Assembly: GCA_964545925.1 (NCBI GenBank) | Contig: CAZJHM010000003.1 | Span: forward strand, 1-39,276 | Reading direction: 5' to 3' | DNA from: CAZJHM01 sp964545925 | GTDB lineage: Archaea > Iainarchaeota > Iainarchaeia > Iainarchaeales > CAZJHM01 | Length of the DNA stretch: 39,276 nucleotides | Shown here: piece by piece, positions 31,254 to 39,057 of the stretch | Layout of the letters: each line of letters opens with the position of its first letter | How positions within the stretch are numbered: position 1 is the first letter of the stretch | Translations under genes and position numbers: made by a program | The notes under the pieces: generated by a model | Databases searched by the model: none | What the model was told of the DNA's origin: nothing | The model's input: the letters and a program-made list of their open reading frames with translations, nothing else

Positions 31254-32954
31254 TCACTCAAAAAAAGATTTCAAACTTCTGGATTCTTTTTCTTTGGAAA
31301 TCTTTGCTAAGAAATCAGAAACAGAAACAGAAATCTGTTTTCCTGAAGGAAGACGAACTGCAAGTTTGCCTTCTGAGATTTCTTTGTCTCCTAAAACAAT
31401 TATATAATTGAACTTTTGCATCTGAGCATCGCGAATTCTTTTTCCTAAAGAACCATCAGAAATCAAAACAGAATTATAATCTGAAAATTTAGAGAAAATT
31501 TCTTGAGAAGAAGAAAGCTGAGAATCTGAAAGAGGCAAAATCGCAATCTGAGAAGAAGAGAGCCAAAAAGGCATTAAACCTTTGAAATGTTCAATAAGAA
31601 TTCCTGTAAATCTTTCAACAGAACCCAAGACAGTGTGATGTATCATAATTGGTTTTTCTTCTTCTCCTTTGGAATTAACAAAAGATAAATCAAATCTTTC
31701 AGGCATTTGGAAATCCAACTGAATAGTTGCACATTGCCATTTTCTTTTTAAAGCATCATAAATATGAAAGTCAATCTTTGGCCCATAGAAAGCTCCATCT
31801 CCTTTATTTAAAGTATATTTGATTTTGTTTTTCTTTAAAACATTTTCAAGTTTATTTTCAGCCAAATCCCAAAGTTCTTCAGAACCCATTTTTTTCAAAG
31901 GACGGGTACTTAATTCAACTTCATAAGAAAAACCAAAAACAGAATAAACTTCTGAAATAAAAGAAATCACTTTTTCAATTTCATTTTCAATCTGTTCTTT
32001 TGTGCAAAAAATATGTGCATCATCTTGAGTAAATCTCCTTAATCTGAAAAGTCCATTTAAAACACCTGAACGTTCGTGTCTATGAACTACTCCAAACTCA
32101 GAAAGTTTCAAAGGAAATTCACGATAAGAATGTTTGGAATTTTTATAAACTAAAACATGCCCTGGACAATTCATTGGTTTAACAGCAAAATCCTTGTCAT
32201 CTATTTTTGTAAAATACATATTTTCTTCATAATGTTCATAATGTCCAGAAATTTTCCATAAATCAACTGAAAGAATTTGAGGAGTAATTATTTCATTATA
32301 TCTATATTTTTTCTGTAATTCACGAGCAAAAGAAACAAGAGAATTGTAAATATGCGCTCCAGAAGGATGGAAAAAAACCATGCCAGGAGATTCAGGATGA
32401 AAACTAAACAAATCTAATTCTTTTCCAATTTTCAAATGATTTCTTTGTTTTGCTTCCTCTTGTTTTTGCAAGTACTCCTTGAGTTCAGAATCAGAAGCAA
32501 AGGAAATTCCATATATGCGACTAAGCATTTTGTTTTTTTCACTACCTTTCCAATATGCCCCAGCTAAACGCAAAAGTTTGAATGCTTTTATTTTTCCAAC
32601 AGAATCTAAATGTGGCCCTGAACATAAATCAATGAAATTTCCTAACTTATAAATAGATACTTTTTCATTTGGAATTTCAGAAATTAATTCAAGTTTAAGA
32701 GGCTGGTTGGAAAAAAGCTCACGAGCTTCAACTTTGGAAATCTCAGAGTGCTCAAATTTCAAATTCTTTTTAACTAATTCTTTCATTTTCTTTTCAATCT
32801 TAGGTAAATCTTCTTCTTTAAAAGAATAATCAAAATCATAATAGAAGCCTTCAGAAATTGCAGGCCCTATACCTAAAACAACATCTCCATAAAGTTCTCG
32901 CACAGCTGCTGCTAAAAGATGTGAACTAGAATGCCAAAATTTCTCATATTCCAT
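31254..32954 (-). CDS. thrS: Threonyl-tRNA synthetase, bacterial type, lacking the TGS domain
   Basis: A 566-residue class II synthetase that charges tRNA-Thr. It starts directly at the second additional (editing) domain, with H8-S-S-S-H12 and the later CSGPH that complete the zinc-like editing site. The catalytic core follows: KPMNCPGHVLVYKNS (zinc-binding cysteine), EFGVVHRHERSGVLNGL (motif 2), RRFTQDDAHIFC, and HHTVLGSVERFTGILIEH (motif 3). The C-terminal anticodon-binding domain is IAILPLSDSQ onward. The usual N-terminal TGS domain is absent. Most archaea have a different editing domain, so this form is probably of bacterial ancestry. A TATA-like TTTTATAAG (32977-32985) lies 27 bases upstream. 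Confidence 0.95.
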   Translation of the reverse strand: MEYEKFWHSSSHLLAAAVRELYGDVVLGIGPAISEGFYYDFDYSFKEEDLPKIEKKMKELVKKNLKFEHSEISKVEARELFSNQPLKLELISEIPNEKVSIYKLGNFIDLCSGPHLDSVGKIKAFKLLRLAGAYWKGSEKNKMLSRIYGISFASDSELKEYLQKQEEAKQRNHLKIGKELDLFSFHPESPGMVFFHPSGAHIYNSLVSFARELQKKYRYNEIITPQILSVDLWKISGHYEHYEENMYFTKIDDKDFAVKPMNCPGHVLVYKNSKHSYREFPLKLSEFGVVHRHERSGVLNGLFRLRRFTQDDAHIFCTKEQIENEIEKVISFISEVYSVFGFSYEVELSTRPLKKMGSEELWDLAENKLENVLKKNKIKYTLNKGDGAFYGPKIDFHIYDALKRKWQCATIQLDFQMPERFDLSFVNSKGEEEKPIMIHHTVLGSVERFTGILIEHFKGLMPFWLSSSQIAILPLSDSQLSSSQEIFSKFSDYNSVLISDGSLGKRIRDAQMQKFNYIIVLGDKEISEGKLAVRLPSGKQISVSVSDFLAKISKEKESRSLKSFFE

Positions 32955-33040
32955 AATTTATCAATAGCTGAAAAAACTTATAAAACAAGCAGGATTGGAA
33001 AAACAAGGAAAATTTTACATTGAAAAAAATAAACACAATA

Positions 33041-33066
33041 GTTTATAATCTTTTGCAGGCAAAAGA
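33041..33066 (+). promoter_or_regulatory. FKBP promoter with an 18-base palindrome
   Basis: A TATA-like GTTTATAAT (33041-33049) is followed at once by the perfect inverted repeat TCTTTTGC-AG-GCAAAAGA (33049-33066). Transcription would start near 33071, so a protein bound to the palindrome would block the TATA box and start site. It looks like an operator for a dimeric repressor; the regulator is unknown. A hairpin in the transcript is less likely, as the repeat lies before the start. Confidence 0.5.
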
Positions 33067-33080
33067 ATTTTTGTGATACT

Positions 33081-33722
33081 ATGACTATTGTAAAATTAAA
33101 TTATACTCTAATAACTCCACAAGATGGAAAAGCAGTTGATACAACTGTGGAAAAAATAGCAAAAGAAAACGGATTTTATAACAAAGATGTAAAATATAAT
33201 CCAATAACAATTATTTTAGGTGAAAAGGAACTTTTGCCTGCTTTGGAAGAAAAAATAAAAACAATGAAACCAAAAGAAGAAAAAGAATTTTTATTGAAAA
33301 GTGAGGAAGCTTTTGGAGAAAGAAACCCTCAATTAATCAGAGTAATACCTGAGAAAGAATTTAAAGAAAAGAAAATGCAACCTTTTCCAGGAATGGTTTT
33401 GCAATTAGGAAATGCATTTGGAATAGTTCAAAGCATAAGTAGTGGAAGAGTAAGAGTTGATTTCAATAATCCTTTAGCTGGAAAAGATGTTAAATATAAA
33501 GTTGAACTAATTGAAGAAATAAAAGACAAGGAAAAAATCCTTGATGTTTTAAAAGAAAAACTATTTGGAAAAAACAAAATAGAAATAAAAGAAGAAAAAG
33601 GAGATATTGAAATAAAAACAGACAGCAAAATTGCAATTCCGAGAGAAATAAAAGCCAAATATTCTGAATTAGCAAAAAAACATGCTGGAATAAAAAAGAT
33701 TGTCTTTATTGAAGAATTCTGA
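33081..33722 (+). CDS. FKBP-type peptidyl-prolyl isomerase with insert-in-flap domain
   Basis: A 213-residue SlyD-like prolyl isomerase and chaperone. The N-terminal FKBP half shows VKLNYTLITPQDGKAVDTT, and NPITIILGEKELLPALEEKI is the standard 'G---l-pG-E-al' region. The insert-in-flap chaperone domain (about 82-130) contains SEEAFGERNPQLIRVIP and FPGMVLQLGNAFGIVQSISS, and the fold returns with VRVDFNNPLAGKDVKYKVEL. A C-terminal extension of about 60 residues rich in K, E and I is typical of archaeal long FKBPs. It catalyses proline isomerisation and aids folding in the cytoplasm. It has its own palindrome-containing promoter and stands alone. Confidence 0.94.
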   Translation: MTIVKLNYTLITPQDGKAVDTTVEKIAKENGFYNKDVKYNPITIILGEKELLPALEEKIKTMKPKEEKEFLLKSEEAFGERNPQLIRVIPEKEFKEKKMQPFPGMVLQLGNAFGIVQSISSGRVRVDFNNPLAGKDVKYKVELIEEIKDKEKILDVLKEKLFGKNKIEIKEEKGDIEIKTDSKIAIPREIKAKYSELAKKHAGIKKIVFIEEF

Positions 33723-33779
33723 TTTTTCAAAAGCAAAAAAGAAATATAGTAAATCAATATAAATTTCTAAGGAAAAAGT

Positions 33780-34439
33780 TCAGAGCAAAGAATGTTGTTT
33801 AAGGAATTTCTGAATAGCATTATACGACTCTATCTCATGTTCAAGTTTCTTCATCTTTCCTTGAAATTCCTCAATTTTTCTTTTGCTTTGGCTTACTTTA
33901 AATTCAGTTATATCTTTAGCCTGTTGAGCTAATTTTTTAGTATCTGAATAAAATATACTATTTTCAACTGTGTCTGATAAGCGGTCGCGATATTCGGAAT
34001 CTTTGATAAATGTTTCAAGCATTGGTTTCCATTTTTCATCTGAAACCAAATGAATTGGAAGCTCAACTTTATCTGCTTTTTTCTTGTAATTGCTATCTAC
34101 AATCTTTTTTACAGAATGCTTCCAAAAAAGAGGATGAGCTAACATTTTAACTTTCTGAGTCTGTTCTTGCATTTGAATAGATTTTAATTCATTTACCCAA
34201 TAATCTCTTCTTTTGCGAAAATCATTATAAAGATTTTCCATACTTGCTAAACGCATAAGGAAAAATTCAGTGCGAGGATAAATCAAACTAACTTCCTCTT
34301 CTTTAACAAGAACTGAAAGTATATTTCCTTTCTTAAAAAATCTGTCTATTGCATCAACCTCAGCATCAGGAAGAGAAGCCACATAATCAGGGAATAAATT
34401 TCCTAAATCATCTTTTTTTGATATAACTTTCCGTGCCAT
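33780..34439 (-). CDS. Hypothetical protein with C-terminal coiled coil
   Basis: A 219-residue soluble protein not recognised. The N-terminal region (about 10-60) reads NLFPDYVASLPDAEVDAIDR and then LSVLVKEEEVSLIYPRTEF. The middle is basic with tryptophans (DYWVNEL, HPLFWKHSVKK). The end (about 165-215) is a heptad-like helix, SKRKIEEFQGKMKKLEHEIE. There is no signal peptide or membrane segment. It is divergent from the NAC gene across 65 bases and convergent with FKBP. The neighbours are protein-folding genes, but nothing in its sequence ties it to them. Confidence 0.75.
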   Translation of the reverse strand: MARKVISKKDDLGNLFPDYVASLPDAEVDAIDRFFKKGNILSVLVKEEEVSLIYPRTEFFLMRLASMENLYNDFRKRRDYWVNELKSIQMQEQTQKVKMLAHPLFWKHSVKKIVDSNYKKKADKVELPIHLVSDEKWKPMLETFIKDSEYRDRLSDTVENSIFYSDTKKLAQQAKDITEFKVSQSKRKIEEFQGKMKKLEHEIESYNAIQKFLKQHSLL

Positions 34440-34504
34440 TATTAAACTTTATTGTTCAGATAAATATTAAAAACAGTAGTTCAAAGAAAAAAGAGTGAAA
34501 ATAA

Positions 34505-34831
34505 ATGTTTCCAAACATAAATCCAAAAAATATGCAGAAAATGATGAAGCAAATGGGAATAAAAACTGAAGAAATAGAAGCAGAAAAAGTTATAATCAAA
34601 GGAGTTAAAGAAAACATAATTATTGAAAATCCAAGCATAACAATAACTGAGATGCAGGGGAAAAAAGTTTATTCTATTTCAGGAGAGGAAAAGATTGAAA
34701 GAAAAACAAATCCTGAAGATATTGAACTAATTATGTCACAAACAAAAGTAGAAAAAGAAAAAGCAGAAGAAGTTCTAAAAGAAACAAATGGGGACATCGC
34801 AGAAGCAATCTTAAAACTAAAACAACAATAA
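34505..34831 (+). CDS. nac: Nascent polypeptide-associated complex protein (archaeal NAC)
   Basis: A 108-residue ribosome-associated chaperone that binds emerging nascent chains as a homodimer. The short N-terminal tail MFPNINPKNMQKMMKQMGIK is followed by the NAC beta-barrel (about 22-65, VIIKGVKENIIIENPSITIT). A C-terminal UBA domain (about 70-108) reads ELIMSQTKVEKEKAEEVLKE and then GDIAEAILKLKQQ. The length and domain order match archaeal NAC. The gene downstream on the same strand encodes an exported protein with its own TATA-like box. Confidence 0.96.
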   Translation: MFPNINPKNMQKMMKQMGIKTEEIEAEKVIIKGVKENIIIENPSITITEMQGKKVYSISGEEKIERKTNPEDIELIMSQTKVEKEKAEEVLKETNGDIAEAILKLKQQ

Positions 34832-34883
34832 CTTTTTCTGAAAGAAAAAAAGGTTTAAAAACATTGCAACCAAAGGATATTTT

Positions 34884-35504
34884 ATGAAACTAAACTTAAA
34901 TTCTATTATTGCAATAATTGTTGTCTTAGCCTTTATAGGTTCAATGGTATCAATGGCATTTAATTCAAATATTCCAAAAGAAAAAACAGGAACAGATATT
35001 CCTGAAACAACAATTGCACAAATTTCTTATTTAGCAGAAACAGATGCAAATGTCTATATGCTTGAAAATCTTTACAGAATTTATGCATATACAAATGAAG
35101 GAGATATAACAAAAATAGATAAAGAAATGATTGAAAAATTAAATTTGAAAAAAATAACTTCAGTTTATGATATACAACAAGAACTTTCAGTAACACAAGG
35201 ACTAAGATATGTCGCTGATATTGTTCCAAAGGAAACAGAAGGAATTTATGAAAAATTAGAAACAGTAGGAACACTAAAACAAATTGAATATATAAGCAGA
35301 ATAGGAAATGTTGCAATACCTAAGAAAATACAAGCTAAAAATGAAGATTTGAATATAACAAAAGAAATTGAAATGGAAAAAACACTTGTTAGTTGTATGC
35401 TGGATATAGATGCACAAACAAATGAAGAAATTCAAATAATGATTTTGATAACAACCCAAGGACAGCAGGTTGTAAAAACAAATTGTTTGCAAATTTCCCA
35501 ATAA
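34884..35504 (+). CDS. Membrane-anchored hypothetical protein
   Basis: A 206-residue protein not recognised. One N-terminal membrane helix (about 8-26, IIAIIVVLAFIGSMVSMAF) is followed by a soluble domain of mixed helix and strand, presumably outside the cell. Two cysteines near the end (C177 region and C202) could form a disulfide. Visible segments include LAETDANVYMLENLYRIYAY and ELSVTQGLRYVADIVP. A TATA-like GGTTTAAAAAC (34851-34861) and AAAGGAT before the ATG support the start. It ends eight bases from the convergent PfkB kinase gene. Confidence 0.75.
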   Translation: MKLNLNSIIAIIVVLAFIGSMVSMAFNSNIPKEKTGTDIPETTIAQISYLAETDANVYMLENLYRIYAYTNEGDITKIDKEMIEKLNLKKITSVYDIQQELSVTQGLRYVADIVPKETEGIYEKLETVGTLKQIEYISRIGNVAIPKKIQAKNEDLNITKEIEMEKTLVSCMLDIDAQTNEEIQIMILITTQGQQVVKTNCLQISQ

Positions 35505-35512
35505 GAAGAAAA

Positions 35513-36349
35513 TTAATATTTTTTCATTAATCTAATTAGTTCTTTTTTTTCTAAACTTGTATATCCACCTATTTCTTTCAGAGTATATCCAGAATTAATC
35601 GCTCCTGCTTTCAAACAATCAGAAAATGAATAACCAAGAAGATAAAAAGCCAAGAAAGCAGAATTAAAAGAATCTCCTGCTCCTGTTGTATCTTTAACTT
35701 TAACTTTAATTGCTTTTTGGGATAAATTAAAAAAAGGCATTCTTGCTCCTTTATCATTATTTGTGATTATGGTTATTTCTGGGGGTTTGCCTTTAAGCAT
35801 TTTGAATTCTTTTTCATTTAAAAAAAGAATGTTTGTTTTTTTCAAAAATCCAGAAAGATTTTTGGAAAGTTCAAGAATTCCTGGATTCCAAGCAATTTTT
35901 ATTTTATTCTTAGAAGCATAGGAAAAAATCTTTCGGAGCAAGGAAAAGTTTCCATGCAAAGAACTTATGTAAATCCATTTAGTAGGAATTTTCTTAGGAA
36001 ACTCTGAAAAATTCTTAATTGCCCCTCCATGCATTAAAACAACCCTATCAAAAGAACCTGTAAGAATTGTGCTATATGCAGTATCTCCTTTCAAAGAAAG
36101 ATATTTAGTGGGAATTTTTCTTTTCTTAAAAAAAGAAATTATATCTTGTCCATGAAATCCAACTGAGCCCAAAGGAACTGCTTTAAGCCCTAAATTAGTC
36201 ATTGCAACAGAAGTATTCAAAGCTCCTCCGCCAAAAGAAAAATTAATCTCTGAAACTTCTTGTTTAGTTCCAGCTGAAAAACATGGTTTTCCAAAAATAT
36301 GAATAAAAACATCTTGGGTTAAATTTCCAATACAAACAATATCATACAT
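35513..36349 (-). CDS. PfkB/ribokinase family carbohydrate kinase
   Basis: A 278-residue sugar or nucleoside kinase. The N-terminal YDIVCIGNLTQDVFIH and FSFGGGALNTSVAMTNLG (di-glycine substrate motif) and the C-terminal KDTTGAGDSFNSAFLAF (anion hole and catalytic aspartate) are diagnostic of the family. The substrate is not evident; ribose, adenosine or a hexose phosphate are all possible. I start at ATG 36349 (MYDIVCIG), which overlaps the NUDIX stop by eight bases; the earlier in-frame start adds seven residues that lie inside the NUDIX gene. It is the last gene of a three-gene operon. Confidence 0.92.
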   Translation of the reverse strand: MYDIVCIGNLTQDVFIHIFGKPCFSAGTKQEVSEINFSFGGGALNTSVAMTNLGLKAVPLGSVGFHGQDIISFFKKRKIPTKYLSLKGDTAYSTILTGSFDRVVLMHGGAIKNFSEFPKKIPTKWIYISSLHGNFSLLRKIFSYASKNKIKIAWNPGILELSKNLSGFLKKTNILFLNEKEFKMLKGKPPEITIITNNDKGARMPFFNLSQKAIKVKVKDTTGAGDSFNSAFLAFYLLGYSFSDCLKAGAINSGYTLKEIGGYTSLEKKELIRLMKKY

Positions 36350-36749
36350 CTTCAAAGAACCCCTTAGCATCTTTTAGAATCTCTTTTGTTGATTCAAAAG
36401 TAAGTTTTTCTAAAGCTTTAGAAAAAGGTAACCATACAAAGTCTTTATGTTCTTTGGAAAGAACAACATTTTTAGAAAAAACTTCAAGAATAAAATAAAT
36501 AACTTTTTTCTTTACTATTTCTTTTTTGCTTCTGAAAAAATAAGTGTGTTCTGCTGTAAAATCAGGATAAATTTTTCCTTCTAACCCTGTTTCTTCTTTT
36601 AATTCTCTTAAAAGAGTTTGTTCTACTGTCTCATTTTCTTCTCTATGTCCGCGAACAAATCCCCAATGTCCTGCACAATAATTTAAAATAAGAAATTCTA
36701 AAGGATTTCTCTTGAAAACTAATCCTCCTATGCTTTCCTCATATTTCAT
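36342..36749 (-). CDS. NUDIX hydrolase, Ap4A hydrolase-like
   Basis: A 135-residue pyrophosphohydrolase. The full Nudix box lies at residues 34-56: G34-x5-E40-x7-R48-E-L-x-E52-E53-x-G55-L. The preceding HWGFVRGHRE resembles the W-G-x-P-K-G-H of diadenosine tetraphosphate hydrolases, and the C-terminal FVWLPFSKALEKLTFEST is also of that type. It probably cleaves dinucleoside polyphosphates or other damaged nucleotides. It starts four bases after the upstream transglutaminase-like gene and overlaps PfkB, so the three are cotranscribed. Confidence 0.93.
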   Translation of the reverse strand: MKYEESIGGLVFKRNPLEFLILNYCAGHWGFVRGHREENETVEQTLLRELKEETGLEGKIYPDFTAEHTYFFRSKKEIVKKKVIYFILEVFSKNVVLSKEHKDFVWLPFSKALEKLTFESTKEILKDAKGFFEDV

Positions 36750-36753
36750 TTAA

Positions 36754-37317
36754 TCACACAAACTGTTCATATATTATATTGTTAAACCTATATAAAAGGC
36801 GTCTGATACTTGAATTTTTAAATGAAAACTTTTCTAAAACTTCTCCTTTTTCTCCTTTTATTATTTTCTTAGAACATAAATCATAAAGATAAAACCTATT
36901 GTTAATTTCTGTTGATACACAAGAATGAACCTCTAGATTTTCTAATTCCATTACTAAGACATATACTAAACTATCACCTAAAGCATAAAGAAGAGAACAG
37001 AAAAAAACACTTAAATCTTCATTGTCTGAGACTTTGTTTGAAAATATTTCTGAAGGACTAAGCCAAAAATTTATATTTATGTCTGGTTCAATACATTCTA
37101 TCTCGGAGCAGACAAAATCAAATACTTTTTTTGCTGTAGATTCATAATCTTTTTCAAAAGAAAAGTCAAAATTTTTGAAATCAGAAATAATTGCTTGTAT
37201 AGTTAAGTCATCTTTGTCTATCATTTTTTTCATTTCAGCAATTGTTCTGCTTTCGTTCTCTGAGATTAATCTTGCATATTTTTCCAATATTGCTTTATAG
37301 AGTTTTTCCTTTCCCAT
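36754..37317 (-). CDS. Transglutaminase-like protein lacking the catalytic cysteine
   Basis: A 187-residue protein. The middle matches the transglutaminase-like fold: NFWLSPSEIFSNKVSDNEDL (84-102) aligns with the usual 'W--P-E-----GDC-D-a', then VFFCSLLYALGDSLVYVLVM, the histidine strand EVHSCVSTEIN with H131, and RFYLYDLCSKK with D146. The histidine and aspartate of the triad are kept, but N99 stands where the cysteine of G-D-C should be. It may be an inactive, binding-only member. C107 or C133 are unlikely to replace it given their positions. The first 60 residues are helical and unassigned. It is the first gene of an operon with NUDIX and PfkB. Confidence 0.65.
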   Translation of the reverse strand: MGKEKLYKAILEKYARLISENESRTIAEMKKMIDKDDLTIQAIISDFKNFDFSFEKDYESTAKKVFDFVCSEIECIEPDININFWLSPSEIFSNKVSDNEDLSVFFCSLLYALGDSLVYVLVMELENLEVHSCVSTEINNRFYLYDLCSKKIIKGEKGEVLEKFSFKNSSIRRLLYRFNNIIYEQFV

Positions 37318-37425
37318 ACTTCGTATATAAAATCTGTCTTTTATCTATATATAACATTATCTTTGGACTAATTGCCTCCTATCTGTGAATTTTATTTGAA
37401 AATCCTCTAAAAAACAAATAACAAT

Positions 37426-37487
37426 GTTTATAAAGAAAAAAAAACAATATTTTCTTGAAAGGAATTTAAATGAAGAAAAATGAATAA
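37426..37487 (+). promoter_or_regulatory. Pilin promoter, ribosome-binding site and short upstream frame
   Basis: A TATA-like GTTTATAAAG is at 37426-37435 and AAGGA at 37459-37463. The AAGGA is well spaced from an ATG at 37470 (six bases) but 16 bases from the pilin ATG at 37480. The first ATG opens a five-codon frame M-K-K-N-E that stops across the pilin start. Removing one A from the A-run would fuse the two as M-K-K-M-N-K-T-Q-G. Confidence 0.5.
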
Positions 37488-37953
37488 AACACAAGGAGCA
37501 ATTGAATGTCTAACGACATATGGATGGGCTTTAGTAGTAATTACAATAGCCATTTGTTTGCTATTTATAATGATTGGAGAACAAACTTCAAAAATAGAAT
37601 GTATTAATTCAAGTGGAGAAATTACTTTGCAAAAATATATAATAGAAAAAGACGAAACAAAATTTGTACTTATCAATTCAACAGGCACAAATATTTCAAA
37701 TCTCACTATTACAAAAAAACAAGGGTTTGAAGGAAATTGGATTGGTATATCTTTAGTTCCAAAAAATGGAATCTTTGAAATTACAGGACTAACCCATCCA
37801 AATGAAGAAATAATTGATTCAAGTATTACAATACAATATACAAAAGGAGTTTTAAAAAATAATACAACTATTGTCTGTAATGGAATAATATCAGATAATC
37901 TACTTCAATATTATTTCCAATCCTGGCATAGACATATCAGCCAAATAATCTAA
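37480..37953 (+). CDS. Type IV pilin-like protein with class III signal peptide
   Basis: A 157-residue secreted pilin-type subunit. The N-terminus NKTQGAIECLTTYGWALVVI has the Q-x-x-x-E pattern (Q5, E9) of archaeal class III signal peptides cut before the hydrophobic helix (about 10-32), and it resembles the 'AIEYLMTYGWAL' start seen in many DPANN pilins. The rest is a beta-rich head with several N-x-S/T sequons (NSTGTNISNLTI, NNTTIV). The natural start may lie ten bases upstream if an A is miscounted. The C-terminal 54 bases overlap the end of phosphoglycerate kinase on the other strand. No assembly ATPase or prepilin peptidase is in the window. Confidence 0.82.
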   Translation: MNKTQGAIECLTTYGWALVVITIAICLLFIMIGEQTSKIECINSSGEITLQKYIIEKDETKFVLINSTGTNISNLTITKKQGFEGNWIGISLVPKNGIFEITGLTHPNEEIIDSSITIQYTKGVLKNNTTIVCNGIISDNLLQYYFQSWHRHISQII

Positions 37954-39057
37954 CATTGCTTTTCCAGAAATTGAAACATGAGAAAAAAGGCTTTCATCTA
38001 TTCCGCAAGCTGTTAAAGAAACTTCTGTATCTCCTCCTCCAATAAAAGAAAAAGATTTGCTTTGAGAAATAGCATAAAGAAGAGAACATGTCCCTTTTCT
38101 ATATTCTTCAGTTTCATAAACCCCTGGGGCACCATTTAAAACAATTGTTTCTGCATCTTCAATATGTTTAGAAAATTCCTTGATTGTCTTGTCACCTATG
38201 TCTAACAAATCTTCATTACAAGGCAAAGACTCAATTGAAATTTCTGTTCTTAACCCATCTTTTAAATAAGCATAATCTAAAGGAAGAAATATCTTATCAG
38301 GATATTCAGAAAGTATTTTTTTAGCAATCAAAACCTCGTTATCAAACTTCTTAAGAAGAAGTTCATCTTTTCCAAAAGAAAATCCTTTTGCTTTAAGGAA
38401 AACTTTGGAAGGAATTCCTGAAATAAAAAATTTCTTAGAAGTTTCTTTTTTTATCATGGAAGAAATTGCTAAAAGTGTATCTTCAACTTTTGCTCCCCCT
38501 AGAAAATAAATTGTATTTCTTCCTTTTATTTTATGCAAAGCTTTGTATTCTTCTGCAAAAACAGGCCCTGCAAAACAAGGTTTGTCTTTAAACCCAACAA
38601 CACTTGCATGTGCTCTATGAGCAACACTAAATGCATCTATAACATAAAAATCAACAAATGGAAGAAGTTTTTCGCAATATTCTGCTGTTTCATTCATTTC
38701 ATCATCAAAGTTTCTTACATTATCTAAAAGAATTATTTCTCCTTCTCCAATTGCTTGAATTTTAGATATCCAATCTTCTTCAAACCTAACAAATTCTATG
38801 TTTTTTCCAATTTCTTCAGAAATAATCTTTGAATGTTCTTCTAAAGATGAAAAATTAAACTTTCCTTTTCTTCCTTGATGTCCTAAGGCTATTATTTTTC
38901 CTCTTTTTTCAGAAAGGAATTTTAAAGTTTGAGAATGCAATTTTATCCTTTTATTAACTAAAGGTTTTCCTTGTTTAAGAGAACTGTTTATGTCTATTCT
39001 AACAACAAGAACCTTTCCTTTAATTTCTTCATCCATTATTGAATAGAAATCTTCCAT
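37900..39057 (-). CDS. pgk: Phosphoglycerate kinase
   Basis: A 385-residue glycolytic enzyme that interconverts 1,3-bisphosphoglycerate and 3-phosphoglycerate with ADP/ATP. Motifs in order are VLVVRIDINSSL (R-x-D-x-N), IIALGHQGRKGKF, ILLDNVRNF, DAFSVAHRAHASVVG, TIYFLGGAKVEDTL, and near the end FIGGGDTEVSL, the nucleotide-binding glycine motif. The H-Q-G-R form is typical of archaeal PGKs. I start at ATG 39057 (MEDFYSIMDE), with a TATA-like TTTATAA at 39081-39088 about 27 bases upstream. The 3' end overlaps the pilin gene by 54 bases. Together with gpmA at 3202 it represents lower glycolysis or gluconeogenesis here. Confidence 0.95.
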   Translation of the reverse strand: MEDFYSIMDEEIKGKVLVVRIDINSSLKQGKPLVNKRIKLHSQTLKFLSEKRGKIIALGHQGRKGKFNFSSLEEHSKIISEEIGKNIEFVRFEEDWISKIQAIGEGEIILLDNVRNFDDEMNETAEYCEKLLPFVDFYVIDAFSVAHRAHASVVGFKDKPCFAGPVFAEEYKALHKIKGRNTIYFLGGAKVEDTLLAISSMIKKETSKKFFISGIPSKVFLKAKGFSFGKDELLLKKFDNEVLIAKKILSEYPDKIFLPLDYAYLKDGLRTEISIESLPCNEDLLDIGDKTIKEFSKHIEDAETIVLNGAPGVYETEEYRKGTCSLLYAISQSKSFSFIGGGDTEVSLTACGIDESLFSHVSISGKAMLDYLADMSMPGLEIILK

